From Nitrosospira sp. (lineage in GTDB: Bacteria; Pseudomonadota; Gammaproteobacteria; Burkholderiales; Nitrosomonadaceae), in assembly GCA_013821425.1 (NCBI GenBank), contig JACDGV010000009.1, forward strand, positions 31,438 to 95,437: a stretch of 64,000 nt of DNA, written 5' to 3'. A program made the position numbers and the translations under genes. The notes under the pieces are model-generated. The model did not search any database, had not been told where the DNA came from, and saw only the letters and a program-made list of their open reading frames with translations. Shown here one piece after another: positions 57,298 through 64,000 of the stretch; the stretch's first letter is position 1, and every line of letters starts with the position of its first letter.

Positions 57298-57558
57298 ATT
57301 TGAGATGTAGTAGCTCCATCTCGTCCACCAAGCGGTGAAATCGGAGGAGTAAGAAGGTCATAAGCAATATTTATTCCTGAAATAGTATTTAATAAGATCA
57401 GTGGCTTGGTGGGTAGGTCCCTATTCAACTGTAAGAAGCGCCGACGAATTGTGCTATCGGCTTAATTGCGTATTCCGGTGAACGTGACTGGTGATTCCGG
57501 TTCATCGTGACCGTTGCGCATGAGATGGTGTTACGCGGTTAGATTGTAATGTCTACGG

Positions 57559-58160
57559 TCACGATGGGTCGATATTTTTCTCCTTTTTGCTGACTTTTAG
57601 TCTCTCGTTCCGCAGCGAATCGCCGGTCAGCATGAGGCGATGATTGCGCTGCATGATGCGGTCGAGAATAGCGTCGGCGATCGTCGCATCACCGATCCAG
57701 GCATGCCAGTGCTCAATAGGAGTTGACTGGTAATGATCGTGGCTTTGCTGGCGGCGCGCTCGTCAATGATCTCCAGCAAATCTGAGCGGGTCATGCTATC
57801 GATTGCGCCCATCCCCCAATCGTCCAGGAGCAAGACATCGGTCTTGGCAAGCTGGATCAGCCATTTACCGAAGGCGCCGCTGCCGTGCCGGATACGCAAT
57901 TCTTCCTGCAAACGGGGTACACGCTGGTAGATGGCGGAGTACCCGCGCCGACAGGCGTATTGCGCCAGTGCGCAAGCGAGCCATGATTTGCCGGCGCCGG
58001 TTGGGCCGGTGATCAAGACACTGTGCCCTGAGGTGACCCAATCGCCCAGTGCGAGACTCATCACGGTTTGAGGATCGATTCCGCGGCTTTGCCGGGTGTC
58101 GATGTCTTCAATGGCCGCCTGGCCATATTTCAAGTGCGCGTTCTTGAGCAGGCAGCCGTT
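57559..58160 (-). pseudogene. istB: istB-like ATPase, 5'-truncated and frameshifted
   Basis: AAA+ helper of IS21 transposition. The readable part has [16 protein letters not shown], Walker A GPTGAGKSW, Walker B VLLLDDWGMG and the sensor ATIITSQL. After CAACTC the frame shifts: one C is missing compared with the expected TSQLPIEHWHAW continuation. The correct frame then reads IGDATIADAILDRIMQRNHR to a stop at 57559. The normal N-terminal 70 or so residues are gone, because istA sequence is joined directly to [15 protein letters not shown]. Confidence 0.85.
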
Positions 58161-58785
58161 GCGGTGTCCATTCCAAGTGCGCCCGGTGTGCGGCCGGCAT
58201 ATGTTCTAAAACAGTACTGAAACTGCCGCGTCGACTGTTGCGCACATGCTGGCCAAGCGCTGCCCGCGATGGAGAATTTCGATGGCGCCAGGGGTGATAC
58301 GCGCTTCCAATACCTGTCCGACCAGGGCATGCGGTACACTGTAGCGATGCCCCTCGACTTCAACGTGATAGTCGATGTGGGCTTTGACCGTCTTGAAGTG
58401 GGCCATTTCATAGCGCTGCAACGGCAAGGGTAGCAACGCTGGCGCATCGAGCGCCTCGAAGGTGCTGACGCGGCTGCCGGGGAGTTTCTGGAATGGCCGC
58501 TCATTGAGCTGTTTCAGCAATGGCATGATCGCGTTGTTGACTTCATGCACGCTCGCGAATGGTTGATGCCGCAGGCGCGCCATAATCCAGCGTTCGACGA
58601 TCTGCACTGCCGACTCCACCTTGGCTTTGTCTTGGGGATGGTAGGGGCGCGCCGGGAGAATCGAGGTACCGTAATGGCGCTCGAAGTCGAGCACCGTGTC
58701 GTTGCTGCGCGGCGCGTAGCGATTGGCGTCCGAGATCAGCGCCCGCGGATTATCGGGAACAATGAGCTGGGTTACGCCGCCATGT
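58160..58785 (-). pseudogene. istA: istA transposase C-terminal fragment, frameshifted
   Basis: DDE-type IS21 transposase remnant. In-frame pieces read GVTQLIVPDNPRALISDANR, LDFERHYGTSILPARPYHPQ and DKAKVESAVQIVERWIMARL (with the catalytic glutamate of DDE in KVESAV), followed by the C-terminal beta-barrel region. A one-base deletion near 58247 shifts from RGQRLAS to a short wrong frame; the proper frame continues [20 protein letters not shown] to the junction with istB. The N-terminal half is missing. Confidence 0.85.
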
Positions 58786-58864
58786 CATTTCTCAATAGGT
58801 TGTTCAGCCGAGATAGGAGAGAATGAGGGTTCACCCAACCTTTCAATCACTCCATGAGCCCCGG

Positions 58865-59240
58865 ATGAACAGTCATAAGAATGCCCGATTAACCCGGTTG
58901 GGTCGAGTCCATTTGATGCATCAAATTGCCCACATGGGCCTTAAAGCGGCTGCCAGGCAGGCCGGGGTCAGCAGGCGCTGCGCCTATATATGGCGCAAGC
59001 GCTGGGGTGAGTCCGGCGCGGAGGGTCTGTATGACCGCTCCTCCCGCCTGCTTTGAGTCCTCGCCAGACACAACCGGACAAGCGGGAGCGGGTTGTCCAG
59101 CTGCGCCGCAACTACCGCTTGCCTTACGCAGAAATTGCCCATCGCATGGGCTTCTCCATCACTACGGTGGGGCGAAAACAGCATGCCCCAAAGTGGGACG
59201 TAATCTATACGGAACATGCCTGGAAGAACGGGCGAGACAG
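58865..59240 (+). pseudogene. IS481-like transposase N-terminal fragment, frameshifted
   Basis: The start MNSHKNARLTRLGRVHLMHQ and the two helix-turn-helix units (GLKAAARQAGVSRRCAYIWRKRW, EGLYDRSSRLL) match the IS481-family N-terminus. The frame shifts at about 59053 and continues SPRQTQPDKRERVVQLRRNY, PYAEIAHRMGFSITTVGR. No DDE domain follows, so it is truncated as well. Confidence 0.7.
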
Positions 59241-59502
59241 TTCAGCCAGTTTTATCGACATTGTACTAGTAGATAAAAACCGTTCTCATCGTGCTGGATG
59301 CAAAAGGCAACTGTGCAATGCGCTTCAACACTAGAGGCATGTTCCGCGGCACGATTGGCAGTGGAGGTGTTGCGCGGGTTGAGATTTTCGAATGAGTTAT
59401 TACCCCAGGATGGTAACCAAAGTTGTAGCGCTGTGCGTAGTCGCCCACGCATGCTACAGTAACAGCACCGCACGCGCTTTGGTGCACGTCAGACGTAGCC
59501 CG
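59241..59502. other. Non-coding stretch between transposon remnant and kinase region
   Basis: No supported gene; probably decayed insertion-sequence DNA. Confidence 0.3.
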
Positions 59503-59754
59503 TTACGCTGGTTCCGACGTCCCAAGGCCGCAGCGAATCGGCGCAAGGGCTGGATCGAATAGGCTCATGTTTGCGATGGTGCTGAGCTCAGTCTGGCAAC
59601 TATCGTCAGCCGACAACAAGCTAACGAGCAGCCTCCTCTTGCTCACTTTGTAGACGGCCCAGAGCAACAGGATTATTATCGCAACGACACTCCAGTGCAG
59701 TGTTGCATCTTTATGTTCCTCAGCGAGTGAGCGCCTATGTCGATTCGCACTCAA
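59503..59754 (-). CDS. Possible small single-helix membrane protein
   Basis: 83 aa. One hydrophobic helix (WSVVAIIILLLWAVYKV) after a polar N-terminus. The only available start is TTG 59754, which overlaps the 3' end of the histidine kinase by 20 bp on the same strand. No recognisable family. The frame may be coincidental. Confidence 0.3.
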   Translation of the reverse strand: MSANRHRRSLAEEHKDATLHWSVVAIIILLLWAVYKVSKRRLLVSLLSADDSCQTELSTIANMSLFDPALAPIRCGLGTSEPA

Positions 59755-60877
59755 TGTAATGCCTTCGCGGCAATCTCACCGCGAATACCGTTTCGGTCTC
59801 GTCTGACCGGGCTTCGATAGATCCACCATGGCCGTTGGCAATTTCTCGCACGATATACAGTCCAAGCCCGAGGCTCCCATCTGCGTCGCATCTGTTGTCG
59901 TGATCGGAGCCCCGCTTCAAAGGATCAAAGATCTGGTCGAGGTCCGATTGCTCGATGACAGGCCCGCTATTCCTGACTTCAAGGACAACGTCCGCAGCAT
60001 TCCCATTTAGGCCCACATACACCGGCGCACCTGGCGCTCCATACTTAATCGCATTACGCACCAAGTTGCCGAGTAACTGCTGCAGACGTTTATCATCCCA
60101 GCTACCGCAAGTATCGCCGTGCACCTCTAGATCGATCCTCCGACCCGGATTTCCTGCACGCAACTGGTCCAATGTGCTAGCAAACAATTGGCTGAGGTCA
60201 ACATCGCTGGGAGTGACATTGATACCTAAACCGAGCTCAGTACGGTTGAAATCAAGCAGATCGTCGAGTAGCGCATGCATGTGACGGCCGCTGTTGATCA
60301 AACGGACCGCAGCTTCCGATACTTTTTCCCCAGCGTTGAGTGCGGCCAGATAGGACGCTGTCATTTGGATGGTCTGCAGCGGATTGCGCAAGTCATGTCC
60401 AAGCATCCCCAGAAATAGATTACGAGACTGATCGACTTGCGCGCTGAAAAAGGCCACGGATTCGGCAAGCGCTTGGTCAATTGCCTCATTGAAGCGAATG
60501 ACGTCGTCCAAATGCATGCTTTCCGGATAAGAATCATCGCCCCATAGACGAAGAACGCTGGCGCGAAGGGCGCGGTACTCGGCGCCCAGTTGGTTGATGT
60601 CGAAACCGCTTTGTGCGCGTAGGAGGGCATGTGTTTGCGCAGCGGTCTCCGGCGCGCCATTTAGTATTGGCGCCTGGCCCAATGATTTCTCAGTTTGAGC
60701 TTCCCTGCTCTGTGAAGTGGAAAGATCCTTTGATACGGCTTGAAGAATTTGCCGTGCGTGGTCGCGCAAAGCGAGCGGATTCATGTGCTTGGCGGCGGGC
60801 AGTTGAACGGCGGCAAATGCCTCCCACGCCACGAGAATAGCCTCCATGTCACGCAAGATAAAATCTGCTAATCGCAT
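59735..60877 (-). CDS. Sensor histidine kinase with RsbRD-like N-terminal domain
   Basis: 380 aa, no transmembrane segment, so cytoplasmic. An N-terminal helical region (MRLADFILRDMEAILVAWEA, then HALLRAQSGFDINQLGAEYRALRASVLRLW) resembles RsbRD-type sensor domains. The HisKA box has H161 in LGHDLRNPLQTI, N-box LVRNAIKYGAPG, and G-boxes SLGLGLYIVREIANGHGG. All catalytic motifs are complete. No response regulator is adjacent, so it is an orphan or works with an unlinked partner. Located in a mobile-element-rich area. Confidence 0.88.
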   Translation of the reverse strand: MRLADFILRDMEAILVAWEAFAAVQLPAAKHMNPLALRDHARQILQAVSKDLSTSQSREAQTEKSLGQAPILNGAPETAAQTHALLRAQSGFDINQLGAEYRALRASVLRLWGDDSYPESMHLDDVIRFNEAIDQALAESVAFFSAQVDQSRNLFLGMLGHDLRNPLQTIQMTASYLAALNAGEKVSEAAVRLINSGRHMHALLDDLLDFNRTELGLGINVTPSDVDLSQLFASTLDQLRAGNPGRRIDLEVHGDTCGSWDDKRLQQLLGNLVRNAIKYGAPGAPVYVGLNGNAADVVLEVRNSGPVIEQSDLDQIFDPLKRGSDHDNRCDADGSLGLGLYIVREIANGHGGSIEARSDETETVFAVRLPRRHYIECEST

Positions 60878-61030
60878 ATCAGTGAGTTATGAAGATTAGA
60901 AGAACGTTGTGCGGGAAGCTTGAATGTGCAACCGTGAACTCTGGTGCACATTATAACTGTTAATGACGTGCTTGGCTGCAATAGCCGAATTCGTGTGTAG
61001 AGAACAAATAAACTGTCCGCAACAATCGAA

Positions 61031-61511
61031 GGGTCAGACTCGATTGATTTTAAAACGATGTCGCGGTATAGTCGGTGCTTCCCCGAAACAGAGGGTTGCG
61101 AAGGCGCGCTTACCCAGATTTATCCTTCCCGATCAATTGCAACACGTTATTTTGCGTTGCAATATATAACTCAATCCAGTACGCGCAGGCATGGTAGAGC
61201 ATCCCTCCGAATACCGTTGGTCAAGTTATGGATTTAATGCCTTGGGCCAGACCAATAATTTGATGACTTCACATCATGAATACCGGTGTTTGGGAAATAA
61301 CGACAAGGAACGCCGGAACGTATACCAGCAGTTGTTCAAGCAACGTATATCTGAAGAGAGTATTAACGCAATCAGAGAGGCGACAAACAAAGCGTGGGTA
61401 TTGGGAGATGACCAGTTCACGCAGTATTCGGGAGAAATTAAAGAGGCGGGTAGAGCCAGCGGCCAGGGGTGGGGACAGGAAATCAGAGCAGTTCAAGATC
61501 AATGGGTCTAA
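61031..61511 (+). pseudogene. RAYT-like (Y1/Transposase_17) transposase copy 1, internal deletion
   Basis: Related along its length to the copy at 63.3 kb. The start ATG became AAG (61101-61103). After the first 20 or so codons (LILP-like segment) about 300 bp are missing; the join lies at TTGCAATATATAACTC near 61160, removing the HVH and tyrosine motifs. The 3' part (MVEHPSEYRWSSYGFNALGQ) is preserved but frameshifts near the end. A common left border GGGTCAGACTCG (61031) precedes both copies. Not functional. Confidence 0.85.
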
Positions 61512-61514
61512 CCC

Positions 61515-61559
61515 CATAGGTCTATTTTCATAGGTCTATTTTGACTCCATAGGTCTATT
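61515..61559 (+). repeat. Short tandem repeat, CATAGGTCTATTTT units
   Basis: Two exact 14-bp units (61515-61528 and 61529-61542) followed after five bases by a 12-bp partial third (61548-61559). It lies just past the RAYT remnant and may mark the element's right end or a slippage site. Confidence 0.8.
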
Positions 61560-61622
61560 GCTACACAATGCGCAAAATCGTAGCTTGAACGGGTAAATAG
61601 CCCATTGACACCTGTACTGATT

Positions 61623-62600
61623 CTAAGCTTGTTGCTCGACGCGCACTGGCGGCAAACCAACGATTTCATACGTGGCCGACGCGATGCCGATGCCCGCTTC
61701 GTCCAACGCCTTCAAAATGTCCCGGCTCATCTGGTCCTTTAAATCTCGAATGCCGTGGTCCAGAGCGATGAAACGTACGGTCAATTCCAGCCAGTTATCC
61801 GTCAGGCGGTAATAGACCTTCGGTTTCATGTCCGCTGGCTTCATAAAATAGCGCCGTTGCATCTCCTGGAGTGCCTCCTGCCCCAAAGAACTGAGGGAAA
61901 CGGTTCGTCGATCAGCGACGTCCAGCAAAATGCGCTCGGCATGGTCACGGTCGGCGTCGAACTTGATCGGTACGCTCATTTCCTCCCAGAGGTATGGAAA
62001 TTCCCTCGTGTAGTTATAGACCGGCTCATCGAAAATGCGCGCGTTGCTGACGGTCACGACGCGGCCGGTATATTGCCGGCTCTGAACCCACATTGCGGGG
62101 TCCGCGTGTTGTACGGGCGGCGGCTGACCCATTTCCATGATCGTCGTTTGCATGAAGCCCAAAGCGATGACATCGCCACGCACGCCGCCCATTGTGATGC
62201 GGTCGCCGACGTTAAAGGTCTTGCCCTGGAGGATGATGAAATAGCCGGCGATTGCAGTAACTGCCTTTTGCAGCGCGAAAGCCAGACCGGCCGTAACGAG
62301 CCCGACGCCCGTGGCCAAGCGGACCGGGTCGTCAAACCAGATGGAAACCAGGCCCAGGATCAGGAGCAAACCGGTGCCGAGCGCGATGCCTTGGCGGACC
62401 CAGAACACGAAGCGCTCATCCCTGCCTCGCAGAGCGCGGGCTGCAAGGCGCCGGGCGAGGCGCCCGAGGAGAAGTATGAGTGCGACAAAGGCGAGCGTGA
62501 AGAGGAGCTTGATGCCGTTCTCCGCGTTGACGCCTACCAGCCGGACACCAAGAATTTCTACCGCCTGATTGGGCCCGACCAACTTGATGAAGTTCTCCAA
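61623..62600 (-). CDS. MscS-family mechanosensitive channel
   Basis: 325 aa. Three or four N-terminal helices (about 30-50, 65-90, 95-125), then the MscS beta domain: GLVTAGLAFALQKAVTAIAGYFII is the pore helix and adjacent segment, followed by FNVGDRITMGGVRGDVIALGFMQTTIME and a cytoplasmic alpha/beta domain. Expected to release solutes on hypo-osmotic shock. The C-terminal segment (YYRLTDNWLELTVRFI) is typical. It stands alone, between mobile-element remnants. Confidence 0.9.
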   Translation of the reverse strand: MENFIKLVGPNQAVEILGVRLVGVNAENGIKLLFTLAFVALILLLGRLARRLAARALRGRDERFVFWVRQGIALGTGLLLILGLVSIWFDDPVRLATGVGLVTAGLAFALQKAVTAIAGYFIILQGKTFNVGDRITMGGVRGDVIALGFMQTTIMEMGQPPPVQHADPAMWVQSRQYTGRVVTVSNARIFDEPVYNYTREFPYLWEEMSVPIKFDADRDHAERILLDVADRRTVSLSSLGQEALQEMQRRYFMKPADMKPKVYYRLTDNWLELTVRFIALDHGIRDLKDQMSRDILKALDEAGIGIASATYEIVGLPPVRVEQQA

Positions 62601-63077
62601 AGGCTGTCCTCAGCGATGGTGATTAATGTTTTTTTCCAGACCTTGATGGGTTGTAAACAAAACTTATACGATTCTCGGTTCTTAGTTGGTACGATATCCC
62701 ACTTATGCAACAGCTGATGCCGAAGTATAAATACGAATAATTTTTGCCTCCGGGTGGACAGACTTTTCAGCATAAATTTCCGGGCCGCCCCCGGATGGCG
62801 GGCAGGATTTGCGGAGGGATTTCGGCGTGATGCTGTTCGAAGCAGCGACGCCAGGAAAGCTCACTCAACGCCGGGTGTGGTAGCTTGCGGGGGAAACGCC
62901 AAATTAGATAGGACAGGAATTCTTGTCTTTTTTATTTTTTATACTATAACCACTACTGTCCGGAGATTTGAGTTTAAACGCACAATAACTCATTGAGTAT
63001 GTTTCATTAAATAGCATATTTCGCTGTATCCGATTTCAACTTGCGCCAAACTTCTGACTTCTGTCAGGAGTCTGCAT
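62601..63077. other. 477-bp intergenic region, no gene seen
   Basis: No supported gene. AT-rich parts near 62740 and 62930-62960 (TTTTTTATTTTTTATAC) may hold promoters or be remnants of insertion sequences. Confidence 0.35.
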
Positions 63078-63286
63078 ATGCACGCAGGGAAACTGGTGTT
63101 TGCTCAATTGATGGGCCACCTGCCATTGCGCACGTTCCGTCAGTGCGTAGCCAAATACCCAAGTCGATATCCAACACTCAAATTTTCGCATCTCGATCAG
63201 TTTCTCTGCCTGGCCTTTGCGCAATTGACGTACCGCGAGAGCCTTCGCGACATCGAAACCTCTCTGCGCGCTCACAACAATCTAAG
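63078..63286 (+). pseudogene. IS4-type transposase N-terminal fragment (DUF4372-like)
   Basis: Encodes MHAGKLVFAQLMGHLPLRTF, RQCVAKYPSRYPTLKFSHLDQFLCLAFAQLTYRESLRDIE, the recognisable N-terminal DUF4372 domain of IS4-family transposases. It ends at SLRAHNNL, exactly where the RAYT left border GGGTCAGACTCG begins (63287). The DDE part is missing, so it is a truncated remnant interrupted or cut by the RAYT element. Confidence 0.85.
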
Positions 63287-63354
63287 GGGTCAGACTCGGT
63301 GGATCATAAAACCACGTGGCTATAATCGGTACTTCTCCAAAACAGAGGGTTGCA

Positions 63355-64000
63355 ATGGCACGCTTAACCAGATTTATCCTTCCCGGCCAACCGCAACACG
63401 TCATCTTGCGCGGCAATAACCGGAGCGAGATTTTCTGCGCTGAGGCCGATTATCGGTTCTATCTTGATAAATTGCAGTTGGCTTGTGAGAAACACAACTG
63501 TGATATTCATGCTTACGTGCTGATGACCAACCACGTGCATTTACTGATCACTCCCCACGAAGAGCAGAGTCTGAGCAAAGCCATGCAAATGCTGGGGCGT
63601 TACTACGTACAATATTTCAATCATTGCTACCGGCGCACGGGCACCTTATGGGAAGGGCGCTACAAAGCTACTCTGATTGATACCGAGGCGTATTTATTGA
63701 CCTGCATGCGCTATATAGAACTCAATCCAGTACGTGCAGGCATGGTAGAGCATTCCTCCGAATACCGTTGGTCAAGTTATGGCTTCAATGCCTTGGGCCA
63801 GACCAATAATTTGATGACTCCACATCATGAATACCGGTGTTTGGGAAATAATGACAAGGAACGCCGGAACGTATACCAGCAGTTGTTCGAGCAACATATA
63901 CCTGAAGAGAGTATTAACGCAATCAGAGAGGCGACAAACAAAGCGTGGGTATTGGGAGATGAACGGTTCAAACGCGGTATTCGAGAGCAATTAAAGAGGC
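63355..64000 (+). CDS. RAYT-like (Y1/Transposase_17) transposase copy 2, runs off the right edge
   Basis: HUH single-strand transposase related to REP-associated tyrosine transposases. Open from ATG 63355 to the window end (215 codons). The HUH motif HVH is in MTNHVHLLITP and the catalytic tyrosine region is GRYYVQYFNHCYRRTGTLWEGRYKATLID, then ELNPVRAGMVEHSSEYRWSS. Unlike copy 1 it has no visible deletion or frameshift within the window. Its true end is beyond the edge. Left border GGGTCAGACTCG starts at 63287. Confidence 0.9.
   Translation, partial: MARLTRFILPGQPQHVILRGNNRSEIFCAEADYRFYLDKLQLACEKHNCDIHAYVLMTNHVHLLITPHEEQSLSKAMQMLGRYYVQYFNHCYRRTGTLWEGRYKATLIDTEAYLLTCMRYIELNPVRAGMVEHSSEYRWSSYGFNALGQTNNLMTPHHEYRCLGNNDKERRNVYQQLFEQHIPEESINAIREATNKAWVLGDERFKRGIREQLKR

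Larger units (their letters stand above)
57465..58785 (-). mobile_element. Decayed IS21-family insertion sequence (istA-istB remnant)
   Basis: The region holds an IstA C-terminal part, an IstB gene and one terminus. At the terminus two direct repeats lie 22 bp apart, ATTCCGGTGAACGTGACTGG (57472) and ATTCCGGTTCATCGTGACCG (57494), the multiple-repeat end type of IS21 elements; an inverted CGGTCACGATG follows at 57555. The istA 5' part and the other end are missing beyond about 58785. At least two frameshifts and an internal deletion show that it is inactive. Confidence 0.85.

Overview
The window looks like chromosomal DNA of a GC-rich betaproteobacterium. A Nitrosospira-like ammonia oxidiser is my best inference, from the combination of a PEP-CTERM protein, UbiB/UbiJ, a squalene/phytoene synthase with a CruF-type protein, and a phosphoketolase-acetate kinase-PEP synthase block. 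No rRNA or tRNA gene was seen, so the taxonomy is inferred from gene content only.

Layout. 1-5.7 kb: two MacB/FtsX-type ABC permeases (the first cut by the left edge), a small membrane protein, a folate/biopterin-type transporter and a squalene/phytoene synthase. 6.1-16.9 kb: a complete type I-C CRISPR-Cas locus, cas3-cas5c-cas8c-cas7c-[hicB-hicA]-cas4-cas1-cas2, followed by a leader and an array of 28 repeats and 27 spacers. A HicBA-type toxin-antitoxin pair sits inside the operon between the interference genes and the adaptation genes, with overlapping stop/start codons. Its toxin gene carries an in-frame amber stop. I consider this the most interesting object in the window. 16.9-32.5 kb: envelope and housekeeping genes, including a PEP-CTERM PQQ-type sugar dehydrogenase, a penicillin acylase homologue, a cytochrome c lipoprotein, a CruF-type carotenoid protein, a very large class A PBP with an insertion in its transpeptidase domain, a pentapeptide-repeat protein, a GH39 glycosidase next to a glycoamylase-like protein, a beta/gamma-crystallin-like protein, a hydrolase and a 2Fe-2S ferredoxin. 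32.6-39.9 kb: a polyamine ABC operon (potA-potB-potC-potD order), ubiB, ubiJ and a Tim44-domain protein. 40.5-45.8 kb: an eight-gene Mrp/Mnh-type cation/proton antiporter operon with split MbhD/MbhE-like parts. 46.1-54.0 kb: a tandem universal stress protein, acetate kinase, phosphoketolase, a membrane protein and PEP synthase.

54-64 kb is a decayed, mobile-element-rich end. It holds small secreted or membrane proteins, an O-methyltransferase-like gene, a broken IS21 element, a broken IS481-like transposase, a sensor histidine kinase, an MscS channel, an IS4-type transposase fragment, and two copies of a RAYT-like (Y1/Transposase_17) transposase. The first RAYT copy has an internal deletion and a lost start codon. 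The second is open to the right edge of the window.

How the parts work together. Phosphoketolase makes acetyl phosphate, the co-encoded acetate kinase can turn it into ATP and acetate, and PEP synthase nearby feeds gluconeogenesis; together with the Usp and Mrp genes this suggests an energy- or stress-adaptation neighbourhood. The Cas operon is compact and mostly coupled by short overlaps. By eye, the interference genes (cas3 to cas7c) are more AT-rich than the hicB-cas4-cas1 part, which suggests a mosaic origin with the toxin-antitoxin pair at the seam.
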